Notes under the pieces: generated by a model
The model's input: only the letters and a program-made list of their open reading frames with translations
Database searches by the model: none
What the model was told of the DNA's origin: nothing
Made by a program: the position numbers and the translations under genes
NCBI GenBank assembly: GCA_023657465.1
Contig: JAGTJX010000003.1
Location: forward strand, 71,436-135,435
Reading direction: 5' to 3'
Source: Lysobacteraceae bacterium
GTDB taxonomy: Bacteria > Bdellovibrionota > UBA1018 > JAGTJX01
Length of the DNA: 64,000 nt
In this document: in pieces, positions 9,739 through 18,495 of the stretch
How positions within the stretch are numbered: position 1 is the first letter of the stretch
Layout: each line of letters opens with the position of its first letter

Positions 9739-10427
9739 TTAAACAAAATCTTTTAAAGAGCGCGGAGTTTGTCTTGAGAACTCCGGCATCCAGTTCATAA
9801 ATAGAATCATGGGTTCATATTTCTTCGTAATGTATTTGATAAAGTCTTTCTTCCAGAATTGATCAGGGAAGTCCTCTTCATTTACAAAATAAAGACCATT
9901 TTAATACAGAAATTCAGTATTCTGATGTTTCGGATCAAACCCTAACGGGAACTTTTTTTTGTGAATTTACTTAATGATCTTCGTGAATAATTCTGCAGAT
10001 TCACATTCTGTAATCAGGAGTCTAAAACGTTCTCGTTCTGAAATTGAGAATTGGAAGATCCCAGCTCCAAAAGCAAGCCCTGTGGGATCAAACTCAAAAT
10101 AGAATCTAGGAGAGAGATCAGTCCTTCTGCGAGAGTCTTTGAACATAAATGAGAGATAGGTGAGATAGAGCAGTGCGTCCGTAGCAAATCTCATGTCGCG
10201 ATAGATTCTACTCAGAGATCTTGGAGAGATTTGGAGCGTGGGAACGAGCGAGCGAAGTGGTTTTGAAATAGATGCGATGAATTGCTTGGACGGTGCAATC
10301 AGTTCCTGATCGAAGATAGGTTTTCTTTCTTTAAACCATTCTCGGTCATTGTTCTTCTTTAGTTGGCGAAGGAAAGTGATGTCTTTTTTTTAGAAAAACT
10401 ACTAAATGTTACTGTTTCAGGTTTCAT
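9739..10427 (-). pseudogene. DUF2461-family gene, broken
   Basis: Read through its breaks this is a DUF2461 protein: start segment MKPETVTF at 10427, then FLRQLKKNNDREWF, IYRDMRFATDA, the FYFEFDPTGLAFGAGIF core and a C-terminal FPLGFDPKHQ segment. Breaks seen: a frameshift in an A8 run (coding strand) at 10384-10391, an in-frame TAA after the residues FTKIIK near 9970, and a second in-frame TAA near 9902. The natural end is at 9739-9741. The family is widespread in bacteria but its biochemical role is not known to me. Decay is clear because the lesions are independent. Confidence 0.7.
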
Positions 10428-10541
10428 AAAGTTTAGGCGCAAACGATAAATTCTGTCCTCATTGAATTCAATCTCTTTAAGGCCAATTTTCTTTGTTGAT
10501 GGGCAGAGCTGCAGAGGTTTGAACTTGGCCGGACCTTTGAT

Positions 10542-12347
10542 ATGAAAATACAAACTTTTTAGCAAGCCTTTCATTGTACTCACAATTATTTTAACACTAT
10601 TTGGAAGTCAGTCTGATCCTAGATCCCAGCTTCCAAATTTAAAATCAACCACTCCTCAACCCAAATCTAGCAATCCATGAAGTACTTCAGAGTATCTTCC
10701 TCCAATGGTTCCAAAGGATTCATTTGGTAGAGTTCTCAATGATTCTGAAAGAGAAAACCAAATGGTTGAGTGTAGGCTAAGTTTAGTACCAGAAGTTGCT
10801 TATATTACTCGATCAAATAATAGACTTTCAATTGTCGTTCAACTCCGTTATGGAACTCTTTGGTTTTTTAACCGCAGGAAGATCATTCAGCCCGGATCGT
10901 CTCCATAGAAACCCTGTCGCATCAGTATCGAATGAATCAGCTTCTACAAGTTCAAAAATGTCTGTTCTATTAAAAAAAGAAAAAACTTCCATCAGTTCTG
11001 TATCAAGTTTTCAAAACTTGGGATTAGCAGGACCAGGGGATGATAGCTGTAATATGCCGGGAAAATCTTACTTACCCACGTGGTCACACTGCGTATTTGC
11101 ACAAATCCTTAAAACTTGGAAATAATATGGAATTAGATCTTGTGAATAAGCTTGATTCTAAAGGTTATCATCTCTGTCAAAGGAACCTGTACGCTCGACG
11201 AATTCAGGTCTCTCAATCAGATCGATATCTTATGGGTGAGTAGTCATGAAATCCCCATTAATATGGTTATTAATGACAAAGGTGATACAGTCTGCACTTA
11301 TCTGCTCATCACTAGTGAGCCTTTCAAGAGCTGCAGTGAGATTCCTCAGTCTCAATGCTTGCAGAATAGAGCAGACATTAAGCGCTGAGAATTTTCTCAG
11401 GTGATGTGTATTCTTTTATGAGAGATCGCGGCGAAACCACAGATGGCTCAGTTAATGGTTATGGCTGAGCTAAAAAATTGAACCGCAAAGAATGAAGTTT
11501 TCCCGGATTACTTTTAGCGCCTACTATTTCTTTTTTAGTAATCGATAGCGCTAACAACAGAATGAGAATTAATGGAGATTTTGGTGATGAGCAAGGTGAA
11601 GTCACTGTGTCTAATCTTCCTTTAGCCAATATTGTGAGTTGGAAGCCCAATCAGATTATAGTGGGTTTACCTTCAACAGGGCCTACATCAAAAGGTCCTG
11701 TCCAAGTCAGCGTGCGCGGAACAAAGAGTAATACAGTTCCGATCACAGAATGGACTGGAAGCTTTACTTTAACGAATGCATGGAAAAAAGACTACGGAGC
11801 AGCAGGGCCTCAGATTCGGTTGAGCTGCAATAATCTTAGGTTTAGAGAAGATTTTCATCGATATAGACCCTCAATTCACAGTGATCCAGTTTGGGTCAAT
11901 CCTCACCTCAGTTTAGCCTCTCCTGAAAGAGGAAGTAGCTGCTCATGGAGTTGGTCGGGAGAGGGTGTAGACTCTAGCGGCAACCGAACAGTCATCAGTG
12001 CTACGGGTCCTACTTCTGCTCTGAGTATTTTGGAAGCACCTGATAATGGTTATACTTTTGGTCTATTGGGATACCTTCAGAATAGCAGATTCTCATTTTC
12101 TGGAATCGGAGTGTATCCTCAAGGAAGAGTCGTAACTACTAATCCTGCTGGCAGAGTGATCTTAGACCAAATCAGAACATTCTCTTTTAATTGGGATGCG
12201 TTTATGGCTGTGACGTTCCCGTTTGATTCAACGCGAGGTGTCTTCCAGATAAACGAAACTAAGCGTATAGGTGATTCGGGTGACCCAGCAACTCAAACTC
12301 TGATTCTCAACCCAACCGAAATTCCAAATAGCGATACTGAGTCATAA
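10542..12347 (+). pseudogene. exported protein with IPT/TIG domain, decayed
   Basis: A gene for a secreted protein can be followed through at least five breaks. The ATG at 10542 gives a signal peptide only if one T is dropped from the run at 10556-10560 (MKIQTF then SKPFIVLTIILTLFG). An in-frame TGA follows at 10678, then frame changes near 10870, 11080, 11180 and between 11388 and 11562. The long 3' open stretch (11562-12347) begins with an IPT/TIG immunoglobulin-like fold (GDFGDEQGEVTVS, IVSWKPNQIIVGLPS) and continues with Ser/Trp/Gly-rich sequence typical of surface proteins. It may still be translated from an internal ATG at 11562, but without a signal peptide. Divergent from the DUF2461 remnant. 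Confidence 0.65.
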
Positions 12348-12423
12348 GATAATAGAGTTCTCAGGCTCAATCGATTGACACGATTGTAGAGGTAAGGCAA
12401 AACTCATTGAGTCGGGGGGCTTA

Positions 12424-12882
12424 ATGAAAATCTTACTTTTATTCGTCGTATTACTATCTCACAGCGCTTACGCTCAAAATTGTTTAGATAAACGAAAAAG
12501 AAATATTCCTGTCCAAAATGAGCAAGTCTTGGAGTGGAAAAAGAATTCACGCAATCAAACTAAATATCGTACCCATGTACTGGGATCGTTAAATCGAGTC
12601 TATCCAGATAGAAACACTCATAATCATTTTGCAATTCAAATAGGACCCAATCGTTCTGACACGTTGGAAGTTGTTTATAATAATGAGTTCGGAAAACTTC
12701 CGAAATTGAAGATGGGCGACGAAGTCGAAGCTTGCGGTGATTATATTACTTCCAAGAAAGCTTCTCGCTATCCAGCTTCACCCGATGGAGCGATCATTCA
12801 CTGGGTTCATGTCGCAAACAGAAGTGATCATTTGGATGGATTCCTCATGATTAACGACGTGGTCTACGGGAATAAGCCTTAG
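12424..12882 (+). CDS. exported DUF3465-family protein
   Basis: 152 residues with a clear signal peptide (MKILLLFVVLLSHSAYA). The mature part matches what I know of DUF3465: an OB-like strand pattern, HNHFAIQIG in the middle, GDEVEACGDY, and the diagnostic late GAIIHWVHV followed by GFLMINDVVYG. Two Cys (mature residue 2 area and in EACGDY) may pair. Function unknown; family members are secreted or periplasmic. Starts directly after the ggggggc tract at 12414-12420, which may act as part of the ribosome binding site. Confidence 0.7.
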   Translation: MKILLLFVVLLSHSAYAQNCLDKRKRNIPVQNEQVLEWKKNSRNQTKYRTHVLGSLNRVYPDRNTHNHFAIQIGPNRSDTLEVVYNNEFGKLPKLKMGDEVEACGDYITSKKASRYPASPDGAIIHWVHVANRSDHLDGFLMINDVVYGNKP

Positions 12883-12898
12883 TAGAGTTTGGGTTCTA

Positions 12899-13309
12899 TT
12901 AACGGCAACGAGCGGAAGCGAGCTTATAGAATCTCTTGCTGTTCTCTTTCTTGTGATCTAAACGCAAGGTTCTTTCAGAGGCTACGTAAGTAATGCTGAA
13001 TCTTTCTCTGGGTCTGTTGTGAACTACATCAAGAGCGATTGATACATATACAAAATCATCCGCATCTTCCAATGACACAATGTCTTTACGTGTGTTTCGA
13101 TAGTGGAAACCGCCGATTTTAGCTTCAACTTTTCCTTTTGAGTTTTGGCTAAACCAAATTTTGGAATAGTCTTCATCTCCATCTCCCCAAACGCTCAGTC
13201 CTTCATCGAGATCGCTATTAGGGCTCACCCAAGTAACGAAGCATTCAACGTCGATTGTCGATTTTGCTGAAACATCTTGTGCTAATAAACTGAGTAATAA
13301 AAAGATCAT
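12899..13309 (-). CDS. exported small hypothetical protein
   Basis: 136 residues; short signal peptide (MIFLLLSLLAQDVSA) then a strand-rich mature domain with one N-terminal Cys (VECFVTW) and one C-terminal Cys (ARCR end) placed to bridge. A GAGGAATAG ribosome binding site formed by the end of the upstream gene supports the ATG at 13309. It starts 3 bases after the stop of the gene at 13313-13717, so the two exported proteins are one transcription unit. No family recognised. Confidence 0.6.
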   Translation of the reverse strand: MIFLLLSLLAQDVSAKSTIDVECFVTWVSPNSDLDEGLSVWGDGDEDYSKIWFSQNSKGKVEAKIGGFHYRNTRKDIVSLEDADDFVYVSIALDVVHNRPRERFSITYVASERTLRLDHKKENSKRFYKLASARCR

Positions 13310-13312
13310 GAT

Positions 13313-13717
13313 CTATTCCTCGCGAATGTAGCAATCGTTAAGAGTAATATTTGCATCACCATCTTGCAAATCGGCGCTGAAACGATTGCCTTCTACTAGT
13401 TTAGCGCTCATGTATCCTCTGACCACTCCTATTCTTTGAGTTTTGATTTTGAGAAGATCAATGGCGAATGTATTAGCCCAGCGACAGACTTGAGCAATGT
13501 GAGTGCTTGAACGAGCAAGTTCGAGACAAGTAGTTTTTCCGACTTTGAGTGCTGGAATGGTGAGTTTGTCGCCTAGATCAATGAAGCGAGTACCATCTTT
13601 AAAGGCTGCGCCGTATTTGTACTTGCTGCAGTCGATGTAGTATTTCGACTTTCCTTTTTCTGCGAAGGATTGTGTGGATGCCAACAAAGCAACTAACGAT
13701 GTGAGTATGATTTTCAT
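13313..13717 (-). CDS. exported small hypothetical protein
   Basis: 134 residues; signal peptide MKIILTSLVALLASTQSFA/EK. The mature part has four cysteines (YIDCSKY, TTCLEL, QVCRW, NDCYI), consistent with two disulfides in the periplasm. First gene of a two-gene minus-strand unit with 12899-13309, and both mature proteins have a similar size, strand pattern and terminal cysteine, so they may be distant paralogs. No family recognised. Confidence 0.6.
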   Translation of the reverse strand: MKIILTSLVALLASTQSFAEKGKSKYYIDCSKYKYGAAFKDGTRFIDLGDKLTIPALKVGKTTCLELARSSTHIAQVCRWANTFAIDLLKIKTQRIGVVRGYMSAKLVEGNRFSADLQDGDANITLNDCYIREE

Positions 13718-14145
13718 GGGGGTCTTATAAGTTCACCCTCGCATAGGTGACAAATTAAATAAAAACAATTTCATTAAATATCTTATATTGAGTTTTACCA
13801 AGAAATGAAGACGACGAAGAGTGTCAGCAGACTCGCGCAATTCACTTCCATACATAAAGATATAAAAGTTCGTTTTTCGAGACGTGATGTCGAAAGAAAC
13901 AAGCGCAGGATGTGCGTCTGTTTGACTGGTATGTATTTATTGAAGGGAAAAATGGAGCGTATAATTGCCCATCAATGATTTCAATGGGTTACGTGGTGTT
14001 GGCAGGGTTATGGCAGGATCGAGCTCGTCGTTTGAAAGGTCGAACTCAGAGGAGTACTTGCTATCAATGAAATGGTATAACTAGCTGATATTTAATGGTA
14101 TTATTAGAAATTTACTTTTATTGGATATTCCAATAAACTGGTTTT
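13718..14145. other. gene-poor stretch left of the nucleotidyltransferase module
   Basis: 428 bases. A 57-codon open frame from 13805 has no ribosome binding site and no recognisable product. The stretch contains a 19-base sequence at 13999-14017 that recurs at 15750-15768. I see no RNA gene or clear promoter, but the last 60 bases before 14146 are AT-rich and likely carry the module's promoter. Confidence 0.35.
13999..14017 (+). repeat. left copy of 19-bp direct repeat
   Basis: TTGGCAGGGTTATGGCAGG; matches 15750-15768 at 17 of 19 positions. The two copies bracket the nucleotidyltransferase/HTH module and the right copy lies 125 bases from the 3' end of tRNA-Gly, a layout seen with integrated elements. 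An attachment-site role is inference. Confidence 0.35.
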
Positions 14146-14680
14146 ATGGCTGAGATAGATGTTCTTCAGGCTATTCGAGAATTAGATTCGGTACTACATG
14201 AAATGGGATGCACCTTTGAGCTATTCACCTGTGGAGGAGCCGCGCTCATTTATTTGGGCTACGAAACGAGACGTACCACAGACATCGATATCATCGAAGA
14301 TGAACTCGATGAGACTCTCAAGAAGGCTGCGGCCATTGTTGCAAAAAAAAATCCGGATTAATGAATCGTGGCTCAACAATAAAGTTTCACCTCTTGGAAA
14401 GAGATTAGGCAAAAACTGGAAATCAAAATGTAATATTATTTTCAAAGGCAATGCAGTCACACTGAAATCTATTTCTAGGCAAGATCTCATTAATTCGAAG
14501 CTTCATGCGGCCGTTGATCGGCGTTCGAAAGATTACAATGACATTCTTTGGTTGAAACCAACCCTGAGTGAACTCGAGTTTGCCAAGAAATACACACTCA
14601 AACAAAGTGAAGCAGAAACTTTCGAGGTTTGGGTGAATGGTTACATTTCCGAAATAAAAAAGGATTTGGGATATGAATAA
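14146..14680 (+). pseudogene. DUF6036-like nucleotidyltransferase, frameshifted at an A9 run
   Basis: Two open frames read as one ~177-residue protein once the A9 run at 14343-14351 is corrected by one base. The N-terminal part has FELFTCGGAALIYLGY, RRTTDIDIIED, the GGxA and DxD-type motifs of minimal nucleotidyltransferases (DUF6036/AbiEii-like); the downstream part continues INESWLNNK, then DLINSKLHAAVDRRSKDYNDI, a segment common in these proteins. The 3' end overlaps the next gene by 8 nt. Such proteins are often toxin or antitoxin partners. The break may be real decay, a slippage-controlled switch, or a sequencing error; the intact downstream frame argues against old decay. Confidence 0.6.
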
Positions 14681-15350
14681 GATCTTTTCAAATCTGAGAA
14701 GCATCGGAATTTCATTTACAGTAAGAACGATTGATTTCAAAAAAGAGATCGTTACTCCGGAAGAGGCTATCATGAGTGCGCTCCCGATTGTTAAATCAGA
14801 TATGCTGACGCTCGAATTAATGTATACTTGGCTCAGACACAATTCTGAACTCATTCATGCTGAATCACTTCAGAAAAAAATAGAATCGGAAACGAATCCG
14901 ACTCATTTGGCATTCTTGGCGGGTCTTTTGGCTTCGACGGGAGATCGTCGATTATTAATGGTTGCTTCAAAAATAAAATACTCAAAAAAGAATGTGAATG
15001 ATGAGGTTGATAAAACTCTCTGGCTATCCGTCAAGTTCGGGCAAGTTGAACCTGATCCAATTTTTCTTAAATTCGGATTGAAGATCAGTCAATTACAAGA
15101 AGAAGACGAAAAGAAATTCATTCCAAAAAAATACTTTATTCAAGACAATCCATTTTTATTTTGCCGTGCACTTTTTGGAACGAATTGGCGGGCGGATGTC
15201 GCAGCGGTTCTTTCCGTAAGAAAATTTAATCCCACTGAGATCTCAAATGTTTTGGGGTGCTCTTATGAAACCGCCCATCGCAATTATCAATCTCTGAAAG
15301 CTGCTGGGTGGCCTAAGATCGAGATGAATCACTTAGAAGAACAGCCTTGA
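14673..15350 (+). CDS. hypothetical protein with C-terminal helix-turn-helix, partner of nucleotidyltransferase
   Basis: 225 residues, no family recognised. The first ~160 residues are helical (TLELMYTWLRHNSELIHAESL; HLAFLAGLLASTGDRRLLMVASK), with an LIH/LLA pattern like a small alpha-solenoid. The C-terminus has a likely DNA-binding helix-turn-helix: FNPTEISNVLGCSYETAHRNY. Start overlaps the nucleotidyltransferase gene by 8 nt, so the two are coupled. By analogy to other nucleotidyltransferase pairs this could be a two-gene defence or toxin-antitoxin unit with the HTH protein as autoregulator; that is inference. Confidence 0.5.
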   Translation: MNKIFSNLRSIGISFTVRTIDFKKEIVTPEEAIMSALPIVKSDMLTLELMYTWLRHNSELIHAESLQKKIESETNPTHLAFLAGLLASTGDRRLLMVASKIKYSKKNVNDEVDKTLWLSVKFGQVEPDPIFLKFGLKISQLQEEDEKKFIPKKYFIQDNPFLFCRALFGTNWRADVAAVLSVRKFNPTEISNVLGCSYETAHRNYQSLKAAGWPKIEMNHLEEQP

Positions 15351-15352
15351 AG

Positions 15353-15387
15353 TGCATAATATACTTAATAGTTAAGTATATTATGCA
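15353..15387. repeat. perfect 16-bp inverted repeat, 3-base loop
   Basis: TGCATAATATACTTAA at 15353-15368 and its exact complement at 15372-15387 around TAG. It sits between convergent ends (15350 and 15400), so it could stop transcription from both sides, but it is AT-rich and lacks a T tract, so a protein-binding palindrome is equally possible. Confidence 0.7.
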
Positions 15388-15399
15388 GCTATCATATTA

Positions 15400-15606
15400 C
15401 TACTCTTGCCAAAATGTATATAGTGCATCTATTTGGTCTGCAAACCAGCGTAGGTTTTTACTATCTCTTGCAACATCTTTAAGTGTAGAAGCGATAACGT
15501 AGGCGTAGTTGATGCTATTTTTATTTCTTTTTGCTCCACGTCCTCGGGTCAAAATTTGATCCAATTGATCACAAAATCCAATCAGCTCTTTTGAATCTAA
15601 AATCAT
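15400..15606 (-). CDS. small hypothetical protein
   Basis: 68 residues, acidic and helical (KELIGFCDQLDQILTRG, NYAYVIASTLKDVARDSKNL, FADQIDALYTF). No signal peptide, membrane segment or known family. It lies inside the tRNA-adjacent accessory stretch and is convergent with the HTH gene. Treated as probable rather than certain because no strong ribosome binding site is visible. Confidence 0.4.
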   Translation of the reverse strand: MILDSKELIGFCDQLDQILTRGRGAKRNKNSINYAYVIASTLKDVARDSKNLRWFADQIDALYTFWQE

Positions 15607-15749
15607 AATCGGAAAAGAAGAAATCTCAATTGAGCCTGCCTCAAAAAAAGACTTATCTAGTCGACGCGTATTTTCTGTCTAACTCTTATCAGGGGCTAGA
15701 AGGTTCATCGCTCTCGAACTTCTAGAAACTTCCACTCGAAGAGGTTGCA

Positions 15750-15768
15750 TTGGCAGGGATTTGGCAGG
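15750..15768 (+). repeat. right copy of 19-bp direct repeat
   Basis: TTGGCAGGGATTTGGCAGG; see 13999-14017. The surrounding 15607-15892 has no gene that I can support. Confidence 0.35.
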
Positions 15769-15892
15769 GAACTAGGGTCATCTAGTGGTCCCTTAGGGGT
15801 CTTGAAAAAAAACACTAAAATCTACTCCTTAGATTTCATGTACTTGTTTTTATGGTTTGATCTGCTTTGGACGGAAATCCATTGAAATTAAA

Positions 15893-15970
15893 TGGAGCGG
15901 GTTAAGGGACTCGAACCCTCGACCTCCACGTTGGCAACGTGGCGCTCTAAGCCAACTGAGCTAAACCCGC
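15893..15970 (-). tRNA. tRNA-Gly (anticodon GCC), CCA encoded
   Basis: Cloverleaf on the minus strand: acceptor GCGGGTT/AACCCGC, D arm with AGCTCAGTTGGC, anticodon stem CCACG/CGTGG enclosing the loop TTGCCAA (anticodon GCC), T arm GAGGG-TTCGAGT-CCCTT with one G-U pair, then discriminator T and an encoded CCA (15893-15895 complement). Its 3' end faces the accessory region at 13.7-15.9 kb, the usual orientation for integration beside a tRNA. Confidence 0.95.
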
Positions 15971-16050
15971 ATCCTAGAGACTGAAGCTGTAATTAGTAAC
16001 TGAGGCTAAGCCCCCTGGTCAATACCAAAAACCCAGGGTAATGTTTCCCC

Positions 16051-16596
16051 ATGAAAATCTACACTAAGGGCGGGGATAAGGGTGAGACGGGGTTGTTTGG
16101 CGGAGCAAGAGTGCCCAAAAACGATCTCAGGATCGAAGCCTATGGCACTCTAGACGAGCTCAATGCCGTTCTTGGGGTGCTTCTGTCAGATTCAGTCCTT
16201 GATGCCAAGGTACGCGCGAGACTGCTCAGAACTCAAGGCGAACTCTTCCAGATCGGTGCAGAACTCGCCACCCCACCTAATAAGAAGGTTTCTACCAAGC
16301 TCATTGCTAGCGACGAAATCTCCAAGCTTGAAAACGAAATCGATGAAATGGAGAAGACTCTCTCACCCCTGAAGACGTTCATCCTACCAGGTGGGGCGAA
16401 GTTATCAGCCAAGGCTCACTTCGCAAGAACGGTATGCAGGCGTGCGGAGAGAGCGATAGTCACTCTCAGAGAACGAGAAGAAGTACGTGACGAAGTCATT
16501 ACTTATACCAATCGACTCAGTGATTATTTGTTTGTTACTGCTCGTTTTTTGAATGCTGTTTCCGGAGAGAGCGACGTTCCTTGGCTCGCACCGTAA
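16051..16596 (+). CDS. PduO-type cob(I)alamin adenosyltransferase
   Basis: 181 residues, the usual size. ATP:cob(I)alamin adenosyltransferase makes adenosylcobalamin. The N-terminal ATP-binding motif TKGGDKGETGLFGG is complete, followed by GTLDELNAVLG; the C-terminal RTVCRRAERAIVTL and SDYLFVTARFLN helices carry the conserved Arg and Asn residues. The last 62 bases overlap the end of the convergent pgsA gene. A hairpin in the leader (CCCTGG/CCAGGG, ~16012-16037) is present, but I see no cobalamin riboswitch. Confidence 0.9.
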   Translation: MKIYTKGGDKGETGLFGGARVPKNDLRIEAYGTLDELNAVLGVLLSDSVLDAKVRARLLRTQGELFQIGAELATPPNKKVSTKLIASDEISKLENEIDEMEKTLSPLKTFILPGGAKLSAKAHFARTVCRRAERAIVTLREREEVRDEVITYTNRLSDYLFVTARFLNAVSGESDVPWLAP

Positions 16597-17152
16597 CTCC
16601 TGCAAAAAATCCCATAATGTATTGTAATCCAGACCAGAGACTCATTCCGAGTGATAGATAAAGTAACACTTCACCTATGGCAAAGAGTGGAATGCCTAGT
16701 AATCCGGGCTTAGCCATCATGAATGGAATAGCAAACATTTGAGTGAGGTTTTTCCATTTGCCACCAGGACTGGCAGCGATGATCACACCTTCTGCAGATG
16801 CGAGAGCTCTCAAGCTCGTGATCGCAAGCTCCCTGCAAATGAGAACCATGACAAAAAAAGGATGAACTCGCTCGAGCCACTGAAGCATGATCAGAGAGCA
16901 AATGACTAAGAACTTGTCTGCCAGTGGATCCATCAGTTTGCCATAGATCGTGATGGTCTTCGTTTCTCTGGCGATTTTGCCATCGAAGTAATCGGTAATT
17001 GCAGCTGCGGCAAACGTAAAGCCTGCGATGATGTCTGTCGTGTAAGTGCGCATGTAGAGGAGTATGACGACGACAGGAACGATGGCGATTCTGATGGCAG
17101 TAAGCCTGTTGGGAACAGTATCAAATTTTAATTCGTCATCGTTATAGGGCAT
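16535..17152 (-). CDS. pgsA: CDP-diacylglycerol-glycerol-3-phosphate 3-phosphatidyltransferase
   Basis: 205 residues, membrane enzyme that makes phosphatidylglycerophosphate. The CDP-alcohol phosphotransferase signature D-x2-DG-x2-AR-x8-G-x3-D-x3-D is complete (DYFDGKIARE, then YGKLMDPLADK near residues 60-85). NRLTAIRIAIVPVV at the N-terminus is typical of PgsA, and five to six hydrophobic helices follow. The basic C-terminal tail is encoded on the strand opposite the end of the adenosyltransferase gene. PgsA feeds the PG used by Lnt, also in this window. Confidence 0.9.
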   Translation of the reverse strand: MPYNDDELKFDTVPNRLTAIRIAIVPVVVILLYMRTYTTDIIAGFTFAAAAITDYFDGKIARETKTITIYGKLMDPLADKFLVICSLIMLQWLERVHPFFVMVLICRELAITSLRALASAEGVIIAASPGGKWKNLTQMFAIPFMMAKPGLLGIPLFAIGEVLLYLSLGMSLWSGLQYIMGFFAGVTVRAKERRSLRKQHSKNEQ

Positions 17153-17189
17153 GAGATCTTATTGTTACGGTGTTAGTGTGTATAAATCT

Positions 17190-17807
17190 ATGCTTTTATT
17201 TTTAATCACTCTGAGTGGTTTTGCAGGCATTACAGAATTCATTGAACCCAAAGATGCAGCAAGGGTCAAGAGTACTCGCGAAATCGTGTCTCGTGTAGAT
17301 TTTAAAAAAAACGAGAAGATTAAGTTTTACGCTACGTTTCAAACACCTGTTTCAACTGATCAGGCAGAGCAAGTTATAACGCGCTACGATAACTACGAAA
17401 AATTCATTCCTTTTGTGACTCTCTCTCGGTACGATGCGCGAACCGGGTCGTTGGATTTAGAGGGTGGAGTTCTGGGATGGAATCTCAAATCTACTCTTCA
17501 GGTCTCAAAGATCGTAAACGGAAAGCTCAGTTTCGAAATCATCTCAGGTCACTTCAAAGGACTCAAGGGATTCATGATGACGGAAAGAACCCAGGATTAC
17601 AAAACATTGGTTTTGATCCAAGGTGAGTTAGATGACAAGAATGCCCGATGGCCTCCTGTATGGGTAGTTGAGAATGGTGGCAAAATTGTGTTTCAGATTT
17701 CTGGGAATAAACTCAGGAGTCTCATAGAAGAAGAAGTTAAACCGAGAGAAAAGGCAGACGAAGAAAATAACGATGTCCCAAAACCAAGACGCGCTAAAAC
17801 TCGTTAA
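17190..17807 (+). CDS. exported SRPBCC/START-like protein
   Basis: About 205 residues from ATG 17190 (GTG 17178 and ATG 17151 are in frame upstream; the later start best places the hydrophobic signal LLFLITLSGFAG at the N-terminus). The mature part resembles the polyketide-cyclase/START fold: VSTDQAEQVITRYDNYEKFIPFV near the front, then alternating strands and a long C-terminal helix. This suggests binding of a lipid or other hydrophobic ligand in the periplasm. The lysine/arginine-rich tail is unusual. Overlaps the PilZ gene by 35 nt. Confidence 0.6.
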   Translation: MLLFLITLSGFAGITEFIEPKDAARVKSTREIVSRVDFKKNEKIKFYATFQTPVSTDQAEQVITRYDNYEKFIPFVTLSRYDARTGSLDLEGGVLGWNLKSTLQVSKIVNGKLSFEIISGHFKGLKGFMMTERTQDYKTLVLIQGELDDKNARWPPVWVVENGGKIVFQISGNKLRSLIEEEVKPREKADEENNDVPKPRRAKTR

Positions 17808-18495
17808 ACGAATCAAAGGACAAGACAAACGTCGTGTACCTAGGATTGCACTTACTCGTGAACAATTTAAGCTCACTGACACCGGTAAAATTTTTGCAGT
17901 ACAAGATCTCTCTTTGGGTGGATTGGCTCTGAGAATTCTTGAACCTCAAGACATGATCTACTTCACGGTCTCAAGATTCATCTCAGGAACGCTTAATCTC
18001 AATGGAAGAAAAGTTCCGATCCGCGCTCAAGTAAGACATATCAAAACATCAATGGCAGGCTGTGAGTTCATTGATCTCGACCCTGATACTGAGAAGATCA
18101 TCACCCAATTCCTAGATCCATCAGAACTAGGCAGAGCGCTTCGAGCTTCACCTGAGTCCTCTGGAGATGGCGCGATTTGGTTCCACGGTCCGACAGGTAC
18201 TGATCTAATGATCTGGCGGGGGATTGATGGAGAGTTCAATAAGTTTTCATTGTTCTTACTCGGCAATTACGTACAGTGGGAATTAGATGCTGGCCTCATG
18301 ACGGGTATCTTCCAATCCAGTGGTGATATGGGATCTATGGGGTCCGTGACACTCTTCGAAGATAAACAAGTCGATGAGATGAAGCTTGAGCTTGCTAAGA
18401 AGCTGATTCTGAGTTCACAACTCACTCAAGAGCTCAAACGTTGGTGCACCAGAAAACTTGATGATGTTTTATTAGGAGATAAAGATGGATCGTAA
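17773..18495 (+). CDS. PilZ-domain protein (c-di-GMP receptor)
   Basis: 240 residues. The PilZ signature is present near the N-terminus: KRRVPRI (the RxxxR part) and DLSLGGLAL (the D/NxSxxG part), followed by a strand-rich barrel ending GCEFIDL. The C-terminal ~120 residues contain a repeated aromatic, strand-rich segment (IWFHGPTGTDLMIWRG, FSLFLLGNYVQWELD) that I do not recognise. Probably a cytoplasmic c-di-GMP effector. Overlaps both neighbours, so it is co-translated with glpX. Confidence 0.75.
   Translation: MSQNQDALKLVKRIKGQDKRRVPRIALTREQFKLTDTGKIFAVQDLSLGGLALRILEPQDMIYFTVSRFISGTLNLNGRKVPIRAQVRHIKTSMAGCEFIDLDPDTEKIITQFLDPSELGRALRASPESSGDGAIWFHGPTGTDLMIWRGIDGEFNKFSLFLLGNYVQWELDAGLMTGIFQSSGDMGSMGSVTLFEDKQVDEMKLELAKKLILSSQLTQELKRWCTRKLDDVLLGDKDGS

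Noticed and set aside
10428-10583. N-terminal extension of the DUF2461 remnant up to 10583
   Set aside because: The family N-terminus is met at 10427; upstream residues do not resemble it and overlap the divergent gene's signal-peptide region.
13805-13978. 57-codon open frame as a gene
   Set aside because: No ribosome binding site, no recognisable product, and lies in a gap beside accessory DNA.
14423-14854. 143-codon open frame opposite the nucleotidyltransferase/HTH junction
   Set aside because: The plus strand shows clear motifs in two coupled frames; the antisense product is unrecognisable.
16000-16050. Cobalamin riboswitch upstream of the adenosyltransferase
   Set aside because: Only a six-pair hairpin is present; the B12-box and long leader are missing.
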